A stretch of DNA of 64,000 nt from CALNYZ01 sp942490945 (GTDB taxonomy: Bacteria > Pseudomonadota > Gammaproteobacteria > UBA6429 > Thiohalophilaceae): contig CALNYZ010000017.1 of NCBI GenBank assembly GCA_942490945.1, forward strand, positions 488,238-552,237, written 5' to 3'. Under the pieces are notes generated by a model, which worked only from the letters and a program-made list of their open reading frames with translations, ran no database searches and was not told the DNA's origin. Position numbers and translations under genes: made by a program. Below are positions 29,324 through 37,204 of this stretch, piece after piece (the stretch's first letter is position 1; each line of letters opens with the position of its first letter).

Positions 29324-30274
29324 TCATAACCAGTCGGTTAACGCAATCCCGAGGCCGATTCTTTGGATTCTGGCGTTATAGTCAATCAAACTTTCCCCAT
29401 AGCCATCAAAATACTGGATAAACCATTTCGCCCGGCGACTCATGGGATAGCTGTAATTAATTTCTACCGCACCGTAATTTTCAGCATGCAAATTATTGCG
29501 TAACAATAGTCCCACCGTATGTTTGCCGGTCGCATACACTGCGGCAAACTCGCCGTGCCCCATATATTTTTCAATATCCGGGTTATCATCCGGACCGGTT
29601 TCACCCAACCGCAACCACGGCTTGAAAGATACGTAATAATTATCATGTTCGAACACAAATTGTGCGTAGACCCGGTTCCAGCTGCGCGACAAAGTACCGC
29701 TCTGCCCATTGGACTGATGCGCAACGCCAACAGCGTTTAGCTTGTTTTTAAACCCCCATATCTCCCAATCATTGGGTACCACAACAAACAGTTCCGGTTC
29801 ATGATTTGTCTCACGGAACGGACTCGACGCAGAAGAACTGTATGCCTGCCAAAACGACAGATTCGTATACGCAAAATAGAGTGTGCCATTCTCACCGAAC
29901 AATTTTTCCAGCACCGGAAATTTGATACTTATTTGAAACTTGATTTCTTCATTGTCTATCGTGTCGCCTGCTTGATTGCTGAACGGTGCGTTGTTTGGCT
30001 TGCTATTATACGTATATGGCATGACGTAATTTGGTTTATGCGGCGTGAGTACAAATGGCATAAACCGTGTTTCCAGCTCATTCGCTATGCGGCGATCAAG
30101 TACTGATAATTTTTCTGTGGTCTGTTTCCCGATAGCTGAATCCTTTTCTGTCTTGTCAGACTCGGCGGCACGAACGGGATAACCCGTGATGAGAAAGACA
30201 AACAACACCAGCGCGACAATCCGGTCGAATTGAAGTAGGACTTTATGCAAATTTTTTGAACCCAACGATTTCAT
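29324..30274 (-). CDS. pldA: Outer membrane phospholipase A
   Basis: A 316-residue protein with a signal sequence (hydrophobic core about 17-33) and a 12-strand beta-barrel of the PldA family. The catalytic block is GVAHQSNGQSGTLSRSWNRVY (about 202-222), which contains the active-site His, Ser and the later Asn. LYFAYTNLSFWQAY is the typical early barrel strand. The C-terminal end is TDWL, ending in a bulky residue rather than Phe. The enzyme hydrolyses misplaced phospholipids in the outer leaflet and needs calcium and dimerisation. It is full length. Confidence 0.93.
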   Translation of the reverse strand: MKSLGSKNLHKVLLQFDRIVALVLFVFLITGYPVRAAESDKTEKDSAIGKQTTEKLSVLDRRIANELETRFMPFVLTPHKPNYVMPYTYNSKPNNAPFSNQAGDTIDNEEIKFQISIKFPVLEKLFGENGTLYFAYTNLSFWQAYSSSASSPFRETNHEPELFVVVPNDWEIWGFKNKLNAVGVAHQSNGQSGTLSRSWNRVYAQFVFEHDNYYVSFKPWLRLGETGPDDNPDIEKYMGHGEFAAVYATGKHTVGLLLRNNLHAENYGAVEINYSYPMSRRAKWFIQYFDGYGESLIDYNARIQRIGLGIALTDWL

Positions 30275-30293
30275 AATATGACCAGTTTATACA

Positions 30294-30950
30294 CTAAAAC
30301 GTTTGTTTTATATCCCCTGGCTGCCATACCGGATATTTTTTCATTGTGCTTGTAAATAAAGGAGATAAAAGCAGTTGATTTAACCATTGCCTGAGACGCG
30401 CATACGGACATTGTGCGAACCATTCCTTGTCCACATTTGCAAACTGACGTATGAAGGGAAATACGGCGACATCCGTCAGCGTAACATGCGAGCCATTCAA
30501 ATACGTGTTTTTCGCCAGCAATGCATCCAGCTCGATTAAAAACGTTTCACATTGCTGGCGATAATATCCGGTTTGCTGAATATCATGTCGATCCGCATAT
30601 TTATATTTATCCAGACTTGTTTTGAATTCGCCATCATTTTTATCAACAAGGTCAATCTGCTTGTTTGTCAAACGGGTATCTGAATTGCCAGTATCGGTTA
30701 GCCAGTTATCCGGGTCAGATTGCGCAAGCGCCCACATCATGATATCAAGGCTTTCATCAATGACCGTATTATCATCCAGTTGCAATACCGGTACAGTCGC
30801 CTTGGCTGAACATGATAATAATTGTTGCGGTTTGTTTTTCAGATCCACTTCGCGTAACTCAACTGTAACATTACTATACCTGATTGCCATACGCGCACGA
30901 ATCGCATACGGACAACGTCGAAATGAATAGAGTACTGGAAGCATGTACAT
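30294..30950 (-). CDS. Glutathione S-transferase family protein
   Basis: A 218-residue protein with a thioredoxin-like N-terminal domain: LYSFRRCPYAIRARMAIRYS contains the CPY(A) active-site variant, ATVPVLQLDD the cis-proline, and DESLDIM the glutathione-binding Glu/Ser pair. The C-terminal half (about 90-210) is helical as expected, with LDALLAKNTYLNG and TLTDVAVFPFIRQFA. It may conjugate or deglutathionylate small molecules. It lies 19 bases before the pldA start on the same strand and could share a transcript. Confidence 0.9.
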   Translation of the reverse strand: MYMLPVLYSFRRCPYAIRARMAIRYSNVTVELREVDLKNKPQQLLSCSAKATVPVLQLDDNTVIDESLDIMMWALAQSDPDNWLTDTGNSDTRLTNKQIDLVDKNDGEFKTSLDKYKYADRHDIQQTGYYRQQCETFLIELDALLAKNTYLNGSHVTLTDVAVFPFIRQFANVDKEWFAQCPYARLRQWLNQLLLSPLFTSTMKKYPVWQPGDIKQTF

Positions 30951-31075
30951 GAATATTATGGAATATGGAAATTCTGGTTACAACTCGTTATTAGTATGAA
31001 TACTACGTTTGGCGCCTGCTCATTATATCTGACATAACTTTTCTGTTCATGGTTACAGTAACTGAATACTCCAAA

Positions 31076-31657
31076 CTAGTTGGAAACAACTATACTTAGT
31101 CTTGACTGCCAACCGCCAGATATAAATTTGATAAAATCATTATTGGATATGGCTTTGCTAATATAATAACCCTGCGCGCTATGCGTTCCAAGCTTACGTA
31201 ACGCAGTTAGCTGATCCAGGGTTTCTACACCTTCGCCAATAACTGTCAAATTCAAACTGCTTGCCATTGCCACAATTGCCTCACACAATGAAGCACTACC
31301 CGCATCGACAATCATATCTTCAACAAAGGTACGATCGATTTTTAATACATCAAACGGAAATCGCTTCAGATAGCTCAACGATGAATAGCCGGTACCAAAA
31401 TCATCGAGTACCATATGCACCCCTAAACGTTTCAGATCGTGCAGAATTCGACTCATGTTCGGGTTATCTTCAACAAGTATTCGTTCAGTAATTTCCAGTT
31501 CCAGTAAATCTGCCGGGAATCCGGTTTCTTTCAACACATCTGAAACCAGTTTAACCAGATCACCATTTCTGAACTGGACTGCAGAAATATTCACCGCCAG
31601 GCGCAAAGCGTTATTATTTATTCGAGGCCAGGCTTTTGCTGAACTTTCTCTTATTCG
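31076..31657 (-). CDS. EAL domain cyclic di-GMP phosphodiesterase, N-terminus lost at a contig junction
   Basis: The frame encodes the last roughly 190 residues of an EAL domain: LRLAVNISAVQF, LELEITERILVEDN, the loop DDFGTGYSSLSYLKRFP and KIDRTFVEDM, ending EGVETLDQL...GYYISKAI. The EAL motif and any upstream sensor or GGDEF part are missing because the sequence switches near 31,645-31,660 to an unrelated gene read on the opposite strand. The 45 residues that the open frame adds beyond that point are not protein of this family. It resembles the EAL half of the gene at 335-2380 but is a different gene. Confidence 0.88.
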   Translation of the reverse strand, partial: RIRESSAKAWPRINNNALRLAVNISAVQFRNGDLVKLVSDVLKETGFPADLLELEITERILVEDNPNMSRILHDLKRLGVHMVLDDFGTGYSSLSYLKRFPFDVLKIDRTFVEDMIVDAGSASLCEAIVAMASSLNLTVIGEGVETLDQLTALRKLGTHSAQGYYISKAISNNDFIKFISGGWQSRLSIVVSN

Positions 31658-32415
31658 GTCGAAGGTGAATGGGTGGCCATGCCCGAGGATCCGGAATATG
31701 GCGGACAGGGGATGCCCCGGACCGTGGCCCTGGCTGCGGGTGACTATTTCAATGGTGCCAACTATGCGTTCATGATGTATCCCGGTCTTACTCACGGCGC
31801 CGCCCTGCTGGTGGAGGCATTCGGCACGGAACGGCAGAAGAAACGCTTTCTAAAGAACATGTATACCGGAAAATGGACCGGCACCATGCTGCTCACCGAG
31901 CCCGAAGCCGGTTCGGATGTCGGCAACCTGTCCACCACCGCCGTGAAAAATGAAGACGGCACATACGCCATTACCGGCAACAAGATTTTCATCTCTGCCG
32001 GTGAGCACGACATGGTGGAGAACATCGCCCATCCTGCGCTGGCCCGGATCGAAGGTGCACCTGCCGGCACCAGCGGGATCTCTCTTCTGGTTCCTACCGG
32101 GTCAACGACGACGGCAGGCTGGGCGATTTTAACGACGTCGTCTGTACGGGCATCGAGCACAAGATGGGCATCAACGGAAACGCCACCTGCTCCTTGACCT
32201 TAGGCGGCAAAGGCCAGTGCGTCGGCGAACTGCTGGGCGAAGAGAACAAGGTCATGCGGGCCATGTTCCTGATGATGAACGAGGCGCGTCTGCTGGGTGG
32301 GGATGCAGGGATTCTGCTGCGCCAGCCAGTACATACATGAACGCGGTCAATTACGCCAGGGAACGGATTCATGGCAAGAACCTGCTGCAGATGATGGATC
32401 CCAACGCACTGTCCG
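31658..32415 (+). CDS. Acyl-CoA dehydrogenase fragment, frameshifted, both ends missing
   Basis: The translated frames give an internal piece of an acyl-CoA dehydrogenase: VEGEWVAMPEDPEYGGQGMP, the FAD-site block TGTMLLTEPEAGSDVGN, and GISLLVP, then after a shift near 32,090 NDVVCTGIEHKMGINGNATC and LLGEENKVMRAMFLMMNEAR, then after another shift near 32,290 NAVNYARERIHGKNLLQMMD. The wording is that of long-chain or aromatic-type enzymes of deltaproteobacteria. The base composition is clearly richer in GC than the sequence before it. It is about 757 bases and bordered by abrupt switches, so it looks like a foreign read, not a gene of either host. Confidence 0.85.
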
Positions 32416-32774
32416 TAGCTGCGGAGTCTTGACGGTAACGCCGCGGAGCGCCTCCCAGTGCTGAGCGTTGCGCTCCAGCTGGCTCCGGAGCCGCGTCGTC
32501 AGGCGGTCGATCGCGTCGCGGGCATTCACACCCTCCACCTGAGCCCGCACCGGACGACCATTGACGTCAAGATTCGCCTGCGCGACGACTGTCCGCTCGA
32601 CCGCGGGGTCACCATGTCTGGTCAGCCTGGCGCGAGCAAGTGCAGCACCGGCCGGTGGCTGAAGCGGCCGAGCTCGCCGATTTTGCGGCGTGCGCAGTCG
32701 GCGGCGATGGGAAGCTTACCATCGGTCGTCACCCCGACGTCGACTCTCGATGCGGGCTCCGCTTTCTGACGCAT
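32415..32774 (-). CDS. Ribosome hibernation factor-like protein, mycobacterial type, truncated and frameshifted
   Basis: Read on the minus strand from about 32,774: MRQKAEPASRVDVGVTTDG, LPIAADCARRKIGELGRFSHRP, then after a shift near 32,640 LTRHGDPAVERTVVAQANLD, VNGRPVRAQVEGVNARDAID, LTTRLRSQLERNAQHWEALRG. This pattern resembles HPF/RaiA-like proteins of actinobacteria, which bind the 30S subunit and support dormancy. The C-terminal part is cut off at the junction near 32,415. The very high GC content and codon use differ from both flanks. The family call rests on remembered pattern only. Confidence 0.5.
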
Positions 32775-32807
32775 GTCCCCAACCTCCTCGGAGCCCGCTA
32801 TTTTGTT

Positions 32808-33062
32808 GTCGCGCGCGATCGTCGACTGCACTACGCCGAAACGATGCTGGGCCCGCTCATCGGCTGCACGCTGCTCCTGGGCGGTGACGACGACCGCGTC
32901 CGGACCGGAAAACACCACCGCGGTGTGGTCGTTGGCGAGCCAGCGACCTGGATAGGGCGGCGCGCCGTCGGATGAGTGCACCTCAGTGATCAAACCGCGT
33001 TGATCGGACTTGTCCACCGTAGTGCCTTTGATGACCAGCCAGTCACCGACTTTTGCCTTCAT
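32808..33062 (-). CDS. DUF1918 domain protein (mycobacterium-like)
   Basis: From ATG 33062, with AAAGGCGAG upstream, the product begins MKAKVGDWLVIKGTTVDKSD and continues QRGLITEVHSSDGAPPYPGRW, AVVFSGPDAVVVTA and EQRAADERAQHRFG. This is the small SH3-like DUF1918 domain found in mycobacteria and related actinobacteria. The domain ends near 32,808 but the frame stays open into the hibernation factor-like gene; since these are normally separate genes, the fusion probably reflects a missing or extra base. Its function is unknown. Confidence 0.8.
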
Positions 33063-33084
33063 GAACTCGCCTTTCCATCTCATT

Positions 33085-33424
33085 ATGAGAAACTTAGACC
33101 ACTGAAAATTCTCTTCTTTATAATCAAGGCATATCTCTTTGTTTCTTATCTGCCAGCTAAATACTATTACCAAAGTTATATTTTTGGCAAATCATCGGAG
33201 TCATTATTGCCCTTTCGAGAGGATATTCATTATATAAAAAGAATAAGCAGATTCATTCCACTGAAATAACGTGTTTGATAGAGAGTATGGCAATTCAGGA
33301 ATATCTACATACATTAAATGTGGTCGCCCCTATTTCATTGGGAATTAAGAAAACTAATTGCTTGACTGCTCATGCTTGGATTCTTCAACCAAATGCAGGT
33401 GAATTTAAAAACATTTTCAGATGA
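33085..33424 (+). CDS. Lasso peptide B2-type leader peptidase (transglutaminase-like), frameshifted
   Basis: The first part reads KLRPLKILFFIIKAYLFVSYL and later HYIKRISRFIPLK, then a stop. One missing base near 33,268 restores the frame to TCLIESMAIQEYLHTLNVVA and LGIKKTNCLTAHAWILQPN. The Cys in TCL and the His in AHAW match the catalytic Cys and His of the lasso B2 (PF13471-type) peptidase, and the hydrophobic N-terminus also fits. ATG 33085 (MRNLDH) is a possible start if one more indel lies near 33,103. The end is short after AHAW. The enzyme removes the leader of a lasso precursor; the next gene is just such a precursor, overlapping by ATGA. Confidence 0.7.
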
Positions 33425-33555
33425 CGGCTAAGAATACAGAAAATAAGAAAGAAAAATGGGTGAAACCTGTGCTTCTCAAACTCAATTTCAAAGATACATT
33501 TGTGGGAACAGACAACAGTTATCCAGAGTCATATGGAGCAGCAACATATTCCTAA
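33421..33555 (+). CDS. Putative lasso peptide precursor
   Basis: A 44-codon gene whose ATG overlaps the TGA of the B2-type gene. The leader has WVKPVLLKLNFKDTF, which resembles the YxxPxL...T leader pattern that lasso leader-binding proteins read and that ends with a conserved Thr. Two cores fit. If Thr is at position -2, the core is VGTDNSYPESYGAATYS with Glu at position 9. If cleavage is one residue later, it is GTDNSYPESYGAATYS with Gly1 and Glu8. Both allow an N-terminal amine to Glu side-chain ring of allowed size. The sequence is not one I recognise. The cyclase and leader-binding genes are not in the window. Confidence 0.6.
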   Translation: MTAKNTENKKEKWVKPVLLKLNFKDTFVGTDNSYPESYGAATYS

Positions 33556-33565
33556 ATAACAAAAT

Positions 33566-35739
33566 ATGAAAAAACTATACATTTTAACTCTGATATTTTT
33601 AATTTCGAGCAGCTCTCCTTTCAGCACAATCATGGATCTCCTCGAACCGAATCTATGGCACTAGCGACGTAAGTGCGATTCAATCAACCTCTGGACCTGA
33701 TGGAAAAGTTGTTACACTCGGTTATTTTACGGGCACTTTGAATCTTGGTACATCAGCACAGTTGATCTCCTATGGCGCACGAGACTACTTTATTACAAAG
33801 TTTTCCGAAACCGGTAATATTGAATGGGCTCAACAGCTGTGGAAGTGTTGCCTTGGAATATGCTTTAGGAGGAATTGGTGTTAGCAATGACGGCGAAATA
33901 TATGCTACAGGGGCATTCAGGAGTGATTTCTATTATTCAACTGAGGACTTTATTTCAAGTACGGGTGCTTGGGATTCTTTTCTTGCAAAATATGATTCTG
34001 AAGGAAATGTTCAGTGGTGTATTAATATTGGGGCTGGAAGTTTAAACCAGAGATCTACTTCCCTGAAGTGGATAATGCTGGAAATGTCCTTATTGGAGGA
34101 TTCTTTTCCGATAGCATTTACATTGATGATCAGATTACTTTATACTCTCAGGATTCTTATGATGATTATTTCTATTGTAAATTTGATTCGGACGGGATTC
34201 TATTATGGGCTAAACAAATAAGTTCAATTGAAAATGCATTATCCGGAAGGATTTTTTCAATTGAGGCAACTGATAATAACTACTATCTTGGTGGACTTTT
34301 TTCCGACTCAACTATCTTCGAAACAGATACTCTTGTGTCCATCAATCATTCTTATGATATTCATATCATTAGTACCGATCTTGATGGTAAAATCAACTGG
34401 ATCCGGAAACTTGGTGGAAATGGGGGATGATCTCACCTATGCGGTGGTCGCAGATGATGATGATAATGTTTATATGGCCGGATACTATGAGGAGACTGAT
34501 ACCCTCTTTATTGATGAATCAGAAGATAATACTGTGATGTCAATAGGAAATTCTCAAGGTAATTTTGATTTTCTGGTCGCCAAATACAATTCTGACGGGG
34601 ATCTCCTATGGTATAGAACAACTGGGGTACATCCGCTGATAAGTTAAATGATATTGTTATAAACAATGGTGAAATTTCTGTAGCTGGCTACTTCTCTGAT
34701 ACTTTATTCTGGGGAGCGCTTCCAATAACATCTACAGGTCATGGTGATGTTGATATGTTTATCGGGCAACTTGATCCTGATGGAAACTATAGATCTGCAA
34801 ATAGTTACGCAGGTAATGGATCCAGCTTTGAATCAGCGCGATCAATCCATTATAACAATGATCTGCTATACGCAATCATCAGATCTAACTCGGATACACT
34901 GGTTCTGGGAGATAGCACATATGTATCCTCCAATAGTGCAGATTACATTGTATTTGGTGTTGTAGGCTGCCTTCCAATCTCGATCGACCAGGTATCCCTC
35001 TCCGACACACTAGTCATGTGTTACGGGGACTCCACAGAAACTATTGAGATTTTAGCGTCAGATGGATTTGGGGCTCCATGGAGATATTCCATCGATAATG
35101 CAGAAACACCTTCTTCTGACAGTTCCATCTTCTACAATGTGCCAGCCGGCAACTATCAGATAGTTGTATTTGATTCAGCAGGCTGTTCACTAGTGTTGGA
35201 TTCGTCTCTGACAATTTCGCAACCAGAAAGATTAAGATTGCTTTTGCAGACCGTAAAAAATCCCTGGGAAATAAATATTGCGCATGATGGATATATTAAA
35301 GTAGAAGCACAGGAGGCACAGGGGACTATACCTACGTGTTGCAGCCTGGTGATATAACTCAAATTAATGACGGAACATTCTATATTTCAGCAGAAGATGC
35401 AGGGGAATATATGGTTACGATGGACGATGCAAATGGATGTGGACCGGTATCGATAGACTTCTTAATCGAAACCGGATTTGAAACGCAATCTGGAATTGAG
35501 ACAAAAGTCTATCCCAATCCCACTTCAGGGCTTATCACTCTTGAGATGCCATTTGAGGGTAATGAGTGTGACATGGAGGTGATAAATATGACTGGGCAAA
35601 TAGTATTGAAGCACAAGGTATACTCCAATGGAGGGTATGATAACTGAAACCCTTGACCTGTCTGATCAGGCCAAAGGCTCTATATTTGATCCTGATTAAT
35701 AACGGGCAAGCCCTCCAATCCACCATCATGGTAAAATAA
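33566..35739 (+). CDS. Secreted SBBP-type repeat protein with type IX secretion tail, frameshifted
   Basis: ATG 33566 starts a signal peptide (MKKLYILTLIFLISS). Across at least six frame changes (near 33,640, 33,830, 34,060, 34,425, 34,635, 35,325, and again near 35,640-35,690) the protein shows repeats of the form GYFTGTLNLG...DYFITKFSETGNIEWAQQ, the SBBP/beta-propeller type. A region with SDTLVMCYGDSTETIEI and YSIDNAETPSSDSSIFYNVP resembles SprB-like repeats. The C-terminus KVYPNPTSGLITLEMP...GQIVLKHKVYSNGG...LILINNGQALQSTIMVK is the type A sorting domain that directs outer membrane translocation by the type IX system. The frameshifts are probably errors. Ligand unknown. Confidence 0.8.
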
Positions 35740-35759
35740 AGCAATAACTTACTAATAAC

Positions 35760-35797
35760 AAAAGGCCGTCTTTTTTGATATTGAAGACGGCCTTTTC
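35760..35797 (+). terminator. Rho-independent terminator
   Basis: AAAGGCCGTCTT pairs with AAGACGGCCTTTT around a ten-base loop, with T-rich sequence after it. It closes the secreted repeat protein's transcript. Confidence 0.9.
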
Positions 35798-35839
35798 TAT
35801 TTTTATGTTCCCTAATTGAAGTAGTTATTTATAGCTGAA

Positions 35840-35902
35840 ACGATTGTTATATTAGCTACCTATAATTAGCGAAGCGAATTTCAGTAGCGTTATAACAATC
35901 GT
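35840..35902. repeat. Perfect 12-bp inverted repeat upstream of purD
   Basis: ACGATTGTTATA (35840-35851) and TATAACAATCGT (35891-35902) are exact reverse complements. A second nested pair, GCTAC/GTAGC, lies inside. The structure lies 34 bases before purD. It has no T run, so it is not a plain terminator; it may be an operator or the ends of a small repeat element. Confidence 0.7.
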
Positions 35903-35935
35903 GTAAGTATTTATTTAATAACTAATACAAGTAGG

Positions 35936-37204
35936 ATGAACATCTTGATCATTGGAGGAGGCGGCAGGGAACACGCCCTGGCATGGAAAATAGCCCAGAG
36001 CCCTCAACTGGACAGCCTGTTTATTGCACCGGGTAATGCAGGAACTGCAGAGCTGGGTACCAATGTGCCCGTCGGGGTGGAAGATTTTGAGGGTATCAAG
36101 AAGCTGGTTCTCGATAAAGGAATTGAGCTGGTGGTGGTGGGCCCTGAGGCTCCCCTGGTGGCAGGGATTACCGATTTCTTCAAGACAGATCCGGATCTCA
36201 AAGAAGTAGGGGTAGTTGGACCCAGCAAACAGGGGGCCAGGCTGGAGGGCAGCAAGGATGTGGCCAAGATCTTCATGGAGGAGAATAAGATCCCAACAGG
36301 CAAGTTCCGCACATTTATCGATTATACCCTGGCCGAAGGAAAGGACTACCTGGCTACCCTGGAGCCGCCCTATGTGTTGAAGGCGGACGGACTGGCAGCC
36401 GGGAAAGGGGTCCTGATCATCGATACCCTGGAAGAGGCGCAGCAGGAGCTTGAAAGTATGCTTAAGGGAAAATTCGGGGAGGCCTCCAGCAAGGTGGTGG
36501 TGGAGGAGCACCTGTCGGGGATCGAGCTCTCGGTATTTGTGCTGACCGATGGGCTTGGCTATGTGATGCTGCCCGAGGCGAAGGACTATAAACGGATCGG
36601 GGAAGGCGACACCGGGCTCAATACAGGCGGAATGGGAGCCATTTCACCGGTGCCCTTTGCAGGTAGGGAATTCCTCAAAAAAGTGGAGGAGCGAATTGTC
36701 AAACCAACCATCCAGGGGCTCAGGGACCGGGCTGTCGATTACAAGGGATTTATCTTTATCGGCTTGATGAATAAAGGAGGGGATCCCTATGTGATAGAAT
36801 ACAATGTCCGCCTGGGTGATCCGGAATCGGAGGTGGTGCTGCCCAGAATCAAGACCGACTTTGTTGAGCTGTTGAAAGCCACTGCCCAGGGGGAGTTAAG
36901 CGACACGGAGATTGAACTTGACGATCGCACCGTAGCCACCGTGATGCTGGTTTCGGGAGGATATCCGGGCAGCTATGAGAAAGGCAAAGAAATTACAGGT
37001 ATCGACCAGGTGGAAGGAAGCGTGGTTTTCCATGCCGGCACCAAACCCGATGGCAAAAAGGTGCTTACCAACGGTGGAAGGGTAATTGCAGTCAGCTCCT
37101 ATGGAGCATCCATGAAAGAGGCCCTGGAAGCTTCCTACAAAAATGCCGGAAAAATCCAGTTTGAAGGGAAATATTTCCGCAGCGATATCGGATTCGATTT
37201 ATGA
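35936..37204 (+). CDS. purD: Phosphoribosylamine-glycine ligase
   Basis: A 422-residue ATP-grasp enzyme of purine synthesis that joins phosphoribosylamine and glycine. It starts MNILIIGGGGREHALAWKIA and has the family blocks VVVGPEAPLVAGI, PYVLKADGLAAGKGVLI (ATP-binding), NTGGMGAISPVPF and IEYNVRLGDPESEVVLPRI, which holds magnesium ligands. Length is normal. Its stop overlaps the start of the membrane protein gene by four bases, so the two are likely translated together. Confidence 0.97.
   Translation: MNILIIGGGGREHALAWKIAQSPQLDSLFIAPGNAGTAELGTNVPVGVEDFEGIKKLVLDKGIELVVVGPEAPLVAGITDFFKTDPDLKEVGVVGPSKQGARLEGSKDVAKIFMEENKIPTGKFRTFIDYTLAEGKDYLATLEPPYVLKADGLAAGKGVLIIDTLEEAQQELESMLKGKFGEASSKVVVEEHLSGIELSVFVLTDGLGYVMLPEAKDYKRIGEGDTGLNTGGMGAISPVPFAGREFLKKVEERIVKPTIQGLRDRAVDYKGFIFIGLMNKGGDPYVIEYNVRLGDPESEVVLPRIKTDFVELLKATAQGELSDTEIELDDRTVATVMLVSGGYPGSYEKGKEITGIDQVEGSVVFHAGTKPDGKKVLTNGGRVIAVSSYGASMKEALEASYKNAGKIQFEGKYFRSDIGFDL

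Noticed and set aside
31673..32197. Lateral acquisition of an acyl-CoA dehydrogenase by the gammaproteobacterium
   Set aside because: Both ends are cut in mid-protein, the neighbours are cut as well, and the block is about one read long; a chimeric join is simpler.
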